Assembly (NCBI GenBank): GCA_964562015.1
Contig: CAZLRH010000005.1
Span: 167,765-231,764 of the forward strand
DNA length: 64,000 bases
Direction of reading: 5' to 3'
Origin: CAZLRH01 sp964562015
GTDB lineage: Bacteria; Verrucomicrobiota; Verrucomicrobiia; Opitutales; JABDGR01
Shown: positions 19,302 to 26,839 of the stretch, piece after piece
Position numbering within the stretch: the stretch's first letter is position 1
Layout of the letters: each line of letters begins with the position of its first letter
The notes under the pieces: model-generated
Database searches by the model: none
Seen by the model: only the letters and a program-made list of their open reading frames with translations
What the model was told of the DNA's origin: nothing
Position numbers and translations under genes: made by a program

Positions 19302-19509
19302 ACCAACATCATGCTTTACTGATAGGAAGTTGCTTTTTTGGGGGGGGAGGGGAATACAAGGGGGCGCGGGGATGGGTGGGGGTTAAGCACACCTTTTGCT
19401 AATGGTTGGCGCGTAGGTTCATTTATTTTTTACTTCGCAGTAGACATTGTACCGAGCAATCACGTTTTTCCCAAATAATAAAGTTTCCATAGAGCCAAGA
19501 CTCGAAGCA

Positions 19510-19578
19510 TTATACCTCCAAATCCAGCTTTGATTTTTCAATTTTTTCTCCACTAATAACGGGAAACGTAGGGTTCAT
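19510..19578 (-). pseudogene. Truncated 5' remnant of the gene found intact at 22179-22547
   Basis: The minus strand from ATG 19578 reads MNPTFPVISGEKIEKS and stops at 19510. The first eight residues match MNPAFPVI of the intact protein starting at 22547, and the 70 bases upstream of both starts are also homologous. After codon 8 similarity ends, so the copy here has lost its body. Confidence 0.45.
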
Positions 19579-19709
19579 CGGGCTACGTTAAAATAATCGG
19601 TGTAACGTGCAAGCCAGGGATTTTGACTAAGCTGATGCTGGAAGGAATATTCACTGCGAAAGCGGTAATTTGGCATGTCGGTCGGCCGGGAAATGTCCCA
19701 ATTTGAAAC

Positions 19710-19780
19710 GGCGCGCTGAGGTCAGCGCGCCCTACCTAAAGTTTCTGCTTGGGGTAGGGCGGGCTGCCCTCAGCCCGCCG
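19710..19780. repeat. Inverted pair of GTAG-headed REP-like hairpins (family B)
   Basis: CGGCGCGCTGAGGTCAGCGCGCC (a self-complementary hairpin) followed by CTACC occupies 19710-19736. About 17 bases later GGTAG plus GGCGGGCTGCCCTCAGCCCGCC runs inverted to 19780. The architecture is the same as 48852-48923, with changed stem bases that are compensated within each hairpin. Confidence 0.75.
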
Positions 19781-19912
19781 TCTTGTTTCTGGTGAAATTA
19801 AGACACTGCCTCAGCCGGGAAATACTTTTCTTAAGCGCTCGCTTTGATTTTGAATCTTCAATTTTGAATTTTCAATTCTTGGCTCGTTGAACTCCCCCCT
19901 TGCCACCCGCCA

Positions 19913-20012
19913 CCGGCCGCGAAACCGCCCACCCCCGCCAACGCAAATCCAACTTCCACCTCCGTGCCCGCCAAACCATCACCACCGTTGACCATTACTG
20001 TCAAATAGTCCG
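19913..20012 (+). repeat. Direct repeat, copy 2 of the ligase-like gene 3' end
   Basis: A 100-base copy of 16832-16931 fused directly downstream of a sequence that elsewhere precedes the cyclase gene (compare 23544-23614). That is the join expected at the junction of a tandem duplication. The frame and stop codon are kept but there is no upstream coding sequence. Confidence 0.85.
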
Positions 20013-20217
20013 TTAAAATGATACTATCAACTGACCGCCTGCGTCTAAGGAAAAATGTAAAACCTGACCCCTTCTAAGTTCCCCTGAGTTCCCTTCTGCG
20101 TTCCCGGCGAATTAAGGCCCCCGGCGGGCAAGGGCCGCACTTTTTGGAAATTGCGCTGACAATAATTTGACATCCAGGACCTTGCCACCGCGGGTTTGCG
20201 ACATACCATCCCACTTA

Positions 20218-21693
20218 ATGAGACCGAAGAATTGCATTGTGCCATTGGTGGCCGGTCTCATCACCGTGGTGAATCTTGGAACCTCACCGATGAGCGCGGC
20301 AGACGCTTCGGTTCCATCGTCACGTCAGGAAGTGGTTCTCGCCGAAGGCAATGGACTGAAGGCGGTTCTCCGCGTGAAACCCGAGGCCAGCCTTGCCGAC
20401 CAGGATTGGCTGCAACTCGAGATCACCAATAATGGATCCGCCGCCGTCATCACCCAGGGTGCCTTGACGGCTCCTGCGCTCGTCAATGGACTGCGCGATT
20501 CGGACCTTCTTGCTGGCACAAGCATCGGCATCGCCCCGGCGGTTCCCGGTCTGCGGTCACATGGTTTTTCCCTGCCTGCTGGCACCTTGGTTTCGAATAA
20601 TCCGGCGATATATGCCGATCGCAGCCTTGACCGGCAGGCGGGTGGCGCCATCGTTACTGCCAACGTTTCCCTCAATTTGGTATTGAATGATGGTCGCACT
20701 TTGAAATCACCGGCAGGCGGTGTCCCCCTTCAATTTACCTGGGTCAAGACCGATGTCAGCGAGCAGGCGGCATTGCAAAAAGAGCTTGATGCCTTGTTGG
20801 CCAAAACCAGCCCATCCTCGATTGGCGCGGTGGTTGCGCCGCTACCGAGCAACCAGCCCCGGGAGTTTTCGCCGCGGCTCACCGGCCCCGAAAATACCAG
20901 GTTGGCGGCGTTGCTGGAAACCCCGGAGGTCACGCGCAACCTGAACGTGCAGCAAGTGTTGGCGGCAGTGCAGCAGTCCGAACTGGACAAGAGCATTGGG
21001 CCGAATCCGCTCATGGGGCTGGTGGTGACAAGGTGGCCGAAGGACCCCGCAGTCATCCAATTCTTTCGCGACGGACTGACCACCCAAGGCAGTGCCACCA
21101 TCTTTGACGTGATGTCGCCGGGAATTTGGGATGATTCGTTCCTCGAGCCCGTCATCAAGTTGGTCGAGAGCACCGCACCCCTGGTGGCTTTGCCGGGACG
21201 CGGGGGGACCGCTCCGGGCGCGGATCTGCCTTCGCTCACTTTCAGCCGCGCCCTCAATGTGCTCAGCCGGAATTATGCCGCCTGGTCGTCGAATGCCGCC
21301 GTGGCGTCGCAATTGAGCAGGGCCGTTAGGGTCGCTTATCCGTCGCTCACGGGTGGGCCGGGTGCGGCACCGCTGCCCGGCACGCAAGGTTTCAGCAATG
21401 CCATGATGCAGCTCGCCGAAACGCACGATCACACGATGGTTGCGGTCTTGCGCCCCTTTTTGGCGGTCAAGGTGATTGACGGCAACGGCATCCTGGGGAG
21501 CGATCGCACGCCGTTTCGCGTCTGCGAGGTCGCAGCCAATTCCATTTGCACGTTGCTGGGGGAACCGCAATTATTCTCCGGAAGTTACTCCAACGCCGGC
21601 TTCACCTCCACCGGTGATTATCCCGAGTGGACTGTCTGGGACCAACAGATCGCCGATCTGCAAAAGCACCTGGATGCGCCGCCCAAGAATTGA
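20218..21693 (+). CDS. Secreted protein of unknown function
   Basis: 491 residues from ATG 20218 (MRPKNCIVPLVAGLITVVNL). Residues 1-28 form a Sec signal peptide ending near SAADA. A TTG 17 codons upstream would spoil it. The mature part begins with a beta-rich region (about 35-190, alternating hydrophobic strands such as LKAVLRVKPEASLADQDWLQ) and continues with a helical region containing HEAT-like alternation (LVVTRWPKDPAVIQFFRDGL). No catalytic motif is recognised. It lies inside the duplicated lineage-specific region and ends 22 bases before the ACTGAT microsatellite. Confidence 0.6.
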   Translation: MRPKNCIVPLVAGLITVVNLGTSPMSAADASVPSSRQEVVLAEGNGLKAVLRVKPEASLADQDWLQLEITNNGSAAVITQGALTAPALVNGLRDSDLLAGTSIGIAPAVPGLRSHGFSLPAGTLVSNNPAIYADRSLDRQAGGAIVTANVSLNLVLNDGRTLKSPAGGVPLQFTWVKTDVSEQAALQKELDALLAKTSPSSIGAVVAPLPSNQPREFSPRLTGPENTRLAALLETPEVTRNLNVQQVLAAVQQSELDKSIGPNPLMGLVVTRWPKDPAVIQFFRDGLTTQGSATIFDVMSPGIWDDSFLEPVIKLVESTAPLVALPGRGGTAPGADLPSLTFSRALNVLSRNYAAWSSNAAVASQLSRAVRVAYPSLTGGPGAAPLPGTQGFSNAMMQLAETHDHTMVAVLRPFLAVKVIDGNGILGSDRTPFRVCEVAANSICTLLGEPQLFSGSYSNAGFTSTGDYPEWTVWDQQIADLQKHLDAPPKN

Positions 21694-21717
21694 AGCCGGG
21701 CGCGAACGGCGCTAAGT

Positions 21718-21793
21718 TACTACTACTACTACTACTGATACTGATACTGATACTGATACTGATACTGATACTGATACTGATACTGATACTGAT
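21718..21793. repeat. Microsatellite: (TAC)6 followed by (ACTGAT)10, truncated by the gap
   Basis: Six TAC triplets (21718-21735) run into ten perfect ACTGAT hexamers (21734-21793). The array stops at the N run, so its true length is unknown. The related modules at 17067 and 19317 have only one ACTGAT before the same AGGAAGTTGC-like flank. Confidence 0.95.
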
Positions 21794-21893
21794 NNNNNNN
21801 NNNNNNNNNNNNNNNNNNNNNNNNNNNNNNNNNNNNNNNNNNNNNNNNNNNNNNNNNNNNNNNNNNNNNNNNNNNNNNNNNNNNNNNNNNNNN
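21794..21893. other. Assembly gap (100 N)
   Basis: There are exactly 100 N, a conventional scaffold spacer. It sits inside the hexanucleotide array, which probably collapsed during assembly. Confidence 0.99.
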
Positions 21894-22178
21894 AGGAAGT
21901 TGCTTTTCTGGGGAGGGGAATACAAGGGGTGGAGGATGGGTGGGGGTTAAATCACGGAGAACGCAAAGGACGGAGGTTTAACCCCAGATTACGCAGATGA
22001 GCACGAATGGAAGCTAAGCACTAAGAACAAAGCACTAGAACCCTTGTTGGAATGCCAAATGGCACTTCCGCTGCTAGGGTTGACGCGCGGGTTCATTTAC
22101 CGTCTTATCCGAGTAGTGCAAGAAACGCCTGTTGCCGCTGCGCTTACTGCTGAAAAGGAAGTTGCTTTTTTAGGGCGG

Positions 22179-22547
22179 CTATTTCGGTCCAAAGCCCGAT
22201 TTTTTGGCCAGCGCAAAGCCGCGCTTCGTCAACCGCTCCAGCTCTTTGAAGAGGGCCTCATCCACCGTTTTAAAATTAAAACATGATTTACCCTGCATGC
22301 GCGCCAGTAACTTCTTTGACAGCCCTCTGCTCAACTCGGGAAACATGTAGATGGGCATGAAGTGATAGGAGACATAGTTTTTCTCGATTCTCACCCATCC
22401 AGTAGGAAATCTCTTCTTGAGCTTGGGATTAAAGGGCACCGCCAGGCAATAATGCTTCGCCTCATCTACCGCGACCGCCAGCGACCCACCATTTCGCTCG
22501 AGCAAGTCCCGTAAACGCGCAAAAATGACGGGAAACGCAGGGTTCAT
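22179..22547 (-). CDS. Small conserved protein of unknown function
   Basis: 122 residues from ATG 22547 (MNPAFPVIFARLRDLLERNG). Alternating strand and helix segments contain VSYHFMPIYMFPELSRGLSK and ARMQGKSCFNFKTVDEALFK, a pattern I associate with a widespread small cytoplasmic family related to YdhG/DUF1801-type folds, without a known activity. No signal or membrane segment. Its start region is duplicated at 19559-19647, where only eight codons survive. It is separated by 119 bases from the next same-strand gene. Confidence 0.6.
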   Translation of the reverse strand: MNPAFPVIFARLRDLLERNGGSLAVAVDEAKHYCLAVPFNPKLKKRFPTGWVRIEKNYVSYHFMPIYMFPELSRGLSKKLLARMQGKSCFNFKTVDEALFKELERLTKRGFALAKKSGFGPK

Positions 22548-22666
22548 CCGGTTACGTTAAAATAATCTGTGTAACGTACAAGCCAGGGATTTTGACCAAT
22601 CTGATGCAGAAAGGAAATCGGGTTTTGCGGCGATTAAAAAGGCCCGGATTTGGCTGAGCCGCGGAA

Positions 22667-23479
22667 TCATTTCCATCGCGCCCAGTCGGGCGAGACCGTG
22701 CCCCAATCGTCATCTGGCTTTTCGTCATCGGGCCAGCCGGGCGGCGAGGGCGGGGGCGGGAGCGGGGCAAATCGCTCTGCCGTCAACTCGATTTCCAGCG
22801 CAAACTTAAGCATCAGGCGGGCCATTTCTGCAAATCGTTGGGCGTTTCTCAAATCGGAAAAATCGCCATTTTCCCGGTAGCGCGACCAGTTGTCTTCGAA
22901 AATGAAGGTGCTGCCCGGGAAAATCGTCAGCGCGTTGAGGAGTGCGCGCAATTCGGGCGTGAGCAACGCGAGCACCACCTGCGGATGACTGGACTGGATT
23001 AGCCAGCATTCGTCGAAATCCCCATCGCCCGTTTTGGGCACGACGTCGCCCAAGATCTCGAGCAGCTTCGATCCGGCCAGACGCAGGGCCAGCGTAAATT
23101 TGAAGGTGGGCACGGTGACCGCCACCGCGATTTCCCGGTAGATGAGCCGGGTCCGCCCGGCGCCGATGGCGTAAGTGGCGCAATGAAGCTCGCGGCCCTC
23201 CTTTTGGCCTGCCACCCCCGTTTCCTGTGTGCGGGCGATGGGTTGAAAATTCCAGCTCAACTCGGCTTCAACATCCGAACGTGGCAAGACGGGGATCTGG
23301 AGGTTCGTTGTGGTGCCAACGCCCAGTTGGGCGGCTAGGGTTTCTAGGCCCCGCAGGTTTTGTCCCTGTTTGGCCGTTGCTTGATGTTTCGCGACGAGAC
23401 AAAAAATGACCGATATTCCCAGGTAGGCGGCTAGCACCCACAAGTCGGTTGCATCATAAACGGCTAAAAGTGGGTGCAC
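22667..23479 (-). CDS. Membrane-anchored protein of unknown function
   Basis: 270 residues from a GTG at 23479 (MHPLLAVYDATDLWVLAAYL). No in-frame ATG lies near. One N-terminal helix (about 12-30) is followed by a soluble domain with FDECWLIQSSHPQVVLALLTPELRALL in the middle, a pattern seen in DUF3137-like membrane-associated proteins, and by a Pro-rich acidic tail (PLPPPPSPPGWPDDEKPDDD). The large domain is probably cytoplasmic or periplasmic. Topology cannot be decided. It lies between two repeat blocks and is divergent from the cyclase gene. Confidence 0.5.
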   Translation of the reverse strand: MHPLLAVYDATDLWVLAAYLGISVIFCLVAKHQATAKQGQNLRGLETLAAQLGVGTTTNLQIPVLPRSDVEAELSWNFQPIARTQETGVAGQKEGRELHCATYAIGAGRTRLIYREIAVAVTVPTFKFTLALRLAGSKLLEILGDVVPKTGDGDFDECWLIQSSHPQVVLALLTPELRALLNALTIFPGSTFIFEDNWSRYRENGDFSDLRNAQRFAEMARLMLKFALEIELTAERFAPLPPPPSPPGWPDDEKPDDDWGTVSPDWARWK

Positions 23480-23543
23480 CAGGAAAACATTAATTTAGCC
23501 GTATCCGAGGGCAGGGGAAATGCTTTTTTGTGGACGCTCTCCT

Positions 23544-23614
23544 GGATTTTGAATCTTCAATTTTGAATTTTCAATTCTTGGTGCGTTGAACTCCCCCCTT
23601 GCCACCCGCCGCCG
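23544..23614. repeat. Copy of the 19844-19912 sequence upstream of the cyclase gene
   Basis: ATTTTGAATCTTCAATTTTG and about 50 following bases through TTGAACTCCCCCCTTGCCAC recur here with only a few mismatches. At this locus they run into the cyclase start. At 19912 they run into a copied ligase-gene end. Confidence 0.8.
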
Positions 23615-23639
23615 CCGCGCCTAAGTCATTGCATCCGCC

Positions 23640-26081
23640 ATGGCTGCCGCCCGCCAATACCCCGTCCGCCTCCTCCTGGCCCTCGTGCTGATGCCCGCGC
23701 TTTGGTGGGGTTTGGACGCCGTCGGCGCACTCGGCGGCTTGAACAATCTCGCCATGCAGGCGCAGTATCGTTTCCGCGGCGAGATTCCCGCCTTCGACGG
23801 CACCCGGCCCGACCACCCGCCGCTCAAGATCATCTACGTGGATGTCGATTCGCCCACGATTCAACTGCTCGGCGAGCGCCCGTGGGATCGCGACTACTAC
23901 GCCCGCATCATCAATGCCATCTGCAAATACGGCCAGCCCAAGGCCGTCGGGCTCGACTTCATCCTTTCCAGTGCCGGCCTGAAATCGCAGATGGTGGACC
24001 GTGCCAAGGCCCGCGCCGGCAATGACAGCATGGCCGATGTCATGCAGGTTTACAACCAGGTCGTCCTCGCCGCGATGTACAGCGATGTTTTGGACACCTC
24101 CGTGAAGGGCGAAACCAAGACCATTCCGTTTCCCTACTTGTACAAAGGCTACACCGATCCCAAAAAAGTCGGCTTTCCCGAGGCGCCCACGTATCCGATT
24201 ATCAGCCTCGGTTACGGCCGCATTGGTCTTATCAACGTCGCCACCGATTTCAATCCCTACGGGGTGGCCGACTCCACGCCCCGCTGGGTGCCCTTGTTTG
24301 CGGAAACGGAAGGCGACCAACGCGTGCTCGCCCTCGCGGCGGCGATGATCGATCACCATCAGTTGCCTGAGGATTCCGCCGTCGCCGACGACACCTCGAT
24401 CATTCTCTTCAATGCCGACAAAACGCAGGTGCTCAAAACCCTCACGCGCATGGAGCACGCCCAGCTCTTCCACATGGCCGTGGAATTGTCCCTGAGTTAC
24501 CTGGGCCTTGACCATTCCAATATTCGCCGCACGCCGGAGGCCTTACAGGTGGTGGCGAAAGACGGCCATACGCTGTTGAATATTCCGCTGACGAAGGACC
24601 AGCTCGTCGAAATCAACTGGTTTTCGAAATGGGACAACCCCGTGCTTAACCCCCGTGTGAGCGCCATCAGTGTCATTCAAAACGGCCAGCACCTCGGCGA
24701 GGGCACGCCGGAAGACCAAGCCAAGGCGGCCAAATTCTTCGAGCAATTCAAGGACGCCGTGGTACTCATCGGCCCGACCGATCCCGTCCTGCAGGACATC
24801 GCGCCCACGCCGTTTGACGCGGAGCCCAAGCCCAAGGTGAGCGTGTACGGAAATTTGCTTAAAACCTTTTTCACCGGGAATTACATCCGGCACTCGCCCG
24901 CATGGCTCGACCTCGTGCTGCTGTGCGCGCTCACGTATCTCGTCGGTGGCCTCGGTATTTACACGGGGCACGGTTCGGGCTGGGCGAAGATCGCGGCGTT
25001 TGTCCTGCTCGGCGCCTACGTCATTTGCACGCTGGAGGCTTTTGCGCGTGCCTCGCTGATGTTGCCGCTGGTCGCGCCCGTGGGCTCGTCCGTCAGCATG
25101 GCGTTGGTCGGCGCCATCGCGCGCCTGGCGGACGAGGAGAAGCAGAAAAAGCGCATCACCGGCATGTTCGGCACATACCTCGCGCCCGAGGTGGTCAAGG
25201 AAATGGTCGCCTCAGGAGCGGAACCCCAACTCGGCGGCCACAGCGTGAACATCACCTGCTTCTTCAGCGACGTGCAGGACTTTTCCACCTTCTCCGAGGT
25301 GCTGCCGCCGGCCCGGCTGACCAGCTTGATGAACGATTTCCTCACACCGATGTCCGACATTGTCCAGGCCGAGCGCGGTTCGCTGGATAAGTACATCGGC
25401 GACGCGATTGTCGCCATGTATGGCGCGCCGGTGGAGTTTTCGGACCATGCCCTGCGGGCTTGTGTGGCGGCCTGCCAGATGCAGAAATGCCTCGCCGATC
25501 TGCGGAAAAGATGGAAGGGCGAGACCGAGCCTTGGCCCGAGCGCGTGCACCACATGCGCATGAGAATCGGCCTCAACACCGGGGAGGCCATTGTCGGCAA
25601 CATGGGCTCCCGCAAGCGTTTCAATTACACCATGATGGGCGACACCGTAAACCTCGGCGCCCGCTGCGAAAGCGGGGCGAAGCAGTACGGCGTTTACACC
25701 ATGTGCACCGAGGACACGATGAAGGCCGCCACCGCCGCCGGCGACCAGGTTCTTTTCCGCCGCCTCAATAAAATCAAGGTCAAGGGCCGCACGATTCCCA
25801 CCGCGGTTTATGAAGTCGTGGGCTTTCGCAATGAGGCTTCCGCGGACACGCTCAAGTGCGTCGCGCTTTTTGAAAAGGGCCTCGAGCTTTATTTCGCCCA
25901 GCAGTGGGACATGGCCCACGCGCTCTTCGCCGAGGCGGAAAAACTCGAACCCCTCCAGCCCGGCCGCGACCAGGGCGTCCATCACAATCCCTCGGAACTC
26001 ATGCAAAAGGAATGCGCCCACATGAAGGCCAATCCACCGCCCGCGGACTGGGACGGCGTGAAAACCATGACCGAAAAATAA
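23640..26081 (+). CDS. CHASE2-sensor adenylate/guanylate cyclase
   Basis: 813 residues. An N-terminal helix (about 8-25) leads into an extracytoplasmic CHASE2 sensor domain (about 30-410, with IIYVDVDSPTIQLLGERPWD near its start). Three helices follow (about 423-495), then a class III nucleotide cyclase domain (about 510-720). FFSDVQDFSTFSE gives metal ligand Asp544, YIGDAIVAMYGAP gives Asp588, and YTMMGDTVNLGARCES contains the base-recognition and transition-state positions. A helical TPR-like tail ends the protein. It makes cAMP (or cGMP) in response to an unknown periplasmic signal. No effector gene is adjacent. Confidence 0.92.
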   Translation: MAAARQYPVRLLLALVLMPALWWGLDAVGALGGLNNLAMQAQYRFRGEIPAFDGTRPDHPPLKIIYVDVDSPTIQLLGERPWDRDYYARIINAICKYGQPKAVGLDFILSSAGLKSQMVDRAKARAGNDSMADVMQVYNQVVLAAMYSDVLDTSVKGETKTIPFPYLYKGYTDPKKVGFPEAPTYPIISLGYGRIGLINVATDFNPYGVADSTPRWVPLFAETEGDQRVLALAAAMIDHHQLPEDSAVADDTSIILFNADKTQVLKTLTRMEHAQLFHMAVELSLSYLGLDHSNIRRTPEALQVVAKDGHTLLNIPLTKDQLVEINWFSKWDNPVLNPRVSAISVIQNGQHLGEGTPEDQAKAAKFFEQFKDAVVLIGPTDPVLQDIAPTPFDAEPKPKVSVYGNLLKTFFTGNYIRHSPAWLDLVLLCALTYLVGGLGIYTGHGSGWAKIAAFVLLGAYVICTLEAFARASLMLPLVAPVGSSVSMALVGAIARLADEEKQKKRITGMFGTYLAPEVVKEMVASGAEPQLGGHSVNITCFFSDVQDFSTFSEVLPPARLTSLMNDFLTPMSDIVQAERGSLDKYIGDAIVAMYGAPVEFSDHALRACVAACQMQKCLADLRKRWKGETEPWPERVHHMRMRIGLNTGEAIVGNMGSRKRFNYTMMGDTVNLGARCESGAKQYGVYTMCTEDTMKAATAAGDQVLFRRLNKIKVKGRTIPTAVYEVVGFRNEASADTLKCVALFEKGLELYFAQQWDMAHALFAEAEKLEPLQPGRDQGVHHNPSELMQKECAHMKANPPPADWDGVKTMTEK

Positions 26082-26097
26082 GGCCGCGTCGGCCAAA

Positions 26098-26682
26098 CTA
26101 CCGCGCAAACCACGCCGGTGCCTGGCCGGGCTTCCATTTGATATTGCAGCCGATGCTCGGCTTTTGCGTAGCGGCGATGGGCCGACCCGCGATGGTCGCC
26201 TCAAGGGCGGCGCGCAAATCCGCGCCCGTGACAGCTTTACCGTTGCCCGGGCGCGAGTCGTCAAACTGCCCTCGATAAACCAGCCGCCGCGCGCCGTCGA
26301 AAAGGAAAAAATCCGGCGTGCAGGCGGCGCGATACGCCTTCGCCACCGCCTGCGTTTCGTCGAAAAGATACGGGAAACTGAATCCGGCGGCCTGGGCGGT
26401 TTTCGCCATCTTGTCCGGCGCGTCGTCGGGGTAGTTGACGATGTCGTTGCTGCTGATGCCCACCGCGGCCAGGCCTCGCGACTGGTACTCCTTGATCAGC
26501 GCCACCAGCGGCGCGCGCAGATGAATCACAAACGGACAATGGTTGCAGATAAACGCGACCAGCAGCGCCCGCGCACCGGTGACATCGGCCAGAGTCACGG
26601 TTTTTCCACTGACGACCTCCGGCAGCGAAAATTCGGGCGCGACCGTTCCCAGCGGTAACATGGTGGAAGGCGTGGCGGACAT
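26098..26682 (-). CDS. Thioredoxin-fold redoxin with CNHCPF motif
   Basis: 194 residues. LGTVAPEFSLPEVVSGKTVT opens an AhpC/TSA-type thioredoxin fold, and FICNHCPFVIHL (about residue 45) carries the CxxC pair. SSNDIVNYPDDAPDKM and DFFLFDGARRLVYRGQFDD match the well-conserved thioredoxin-family/resistance-type proteins common in PVC and other phyla. No signal peptide is apparent. It is probably a thiol-disulfide reductase or peroxiredoxin-like reductase. It is convergent with the cyclase gene (16 bases) and lies upstream of mrdA only by position. Confidence 0.8.
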   Translation of the reverse strand: MSATPSTMLPLGTVAPEFSLPEVVSGKTVTLADVTGARALLVAFICNHCPFVIHLRAPLVALIKEYQSRGLAAVGISSNDIVNYPDDAPDKMAKTAQAAGFSFPYLFDETQAVAKAYRAACTPDFFLFDGARRLVYRGQFDDSRPGNGKAVTGADLRAALEATIAGRPIAATQKPSIGCNIKWKPGQAPAWFAR

Positions 26683-26839
26683 GGGAAAGGAAGTAGGAAG
26701 TTAGAATTCAGAATGGAGAATGGAGAAGTCAGGAATGAGGGCGAATCGAAGTGTACCCTTACTACGCATTATATTCCAGTCTAAGACGCAGGAATGAAAT
26801 TACTTCTCTTTGGTTTTCCTGCTTCCGCATTCTACCTTC

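Larger units (their letters stand above)
19302..20217. other. Repeat-rich spacer, right half of an old duplication unit
   Basis: It contains in order: an ACTGATAGGAAGTTGC module (19317-19385), a segment beginning ACGGGAAACGTAGGGTTCAT (19559-19647) that recurs at 22528-22616, a GTAG hairpin pair (19710-19780), an AATTTTGAATTTTC word with adjoining CGTTGAACTCCCCCCTTGCC (19844-19912) that recurs upstream of the cyclase at 23544-23614, and then directly the copied 3' end of the ligase-like gene (19913-20012). No intact gene is seen. One truncated gene remnant is listed separately. Confidence 0.7.
21694..22178. other. Gene-free spacer with microsatellite and assembly gap
   Basis: It holds the TAC/ACTGAT tandem array, the 100-N gap, another AGGAAGTTGCTTTTCTGGGG module (21894-21949), a CGGAGAACGCAAAGGACGGA word (21953), and at 22155 a further GGAAGTTGCTTTTTTAGGG copy that runs into the downstream gene end. 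No supported gene is seen. Confidence 0.6.

Noticed and set aside
21718..21793. CRISPR-like array
   Set aside because: The units are perfect 6-mers without spacers. This is a simple microsatellite.
21602..21950. Frames translating the ACTGAT array (repeated Ile/Ser or Ile/Leu)
   Set aside because: Microsatellite and N run. No coding evidence.
19302..23640. Insertion sequence or transposon
   Set aside because: No transposase, integrase or terminal inverted repeat is found. The repeat pattern fits tandem duplication better.
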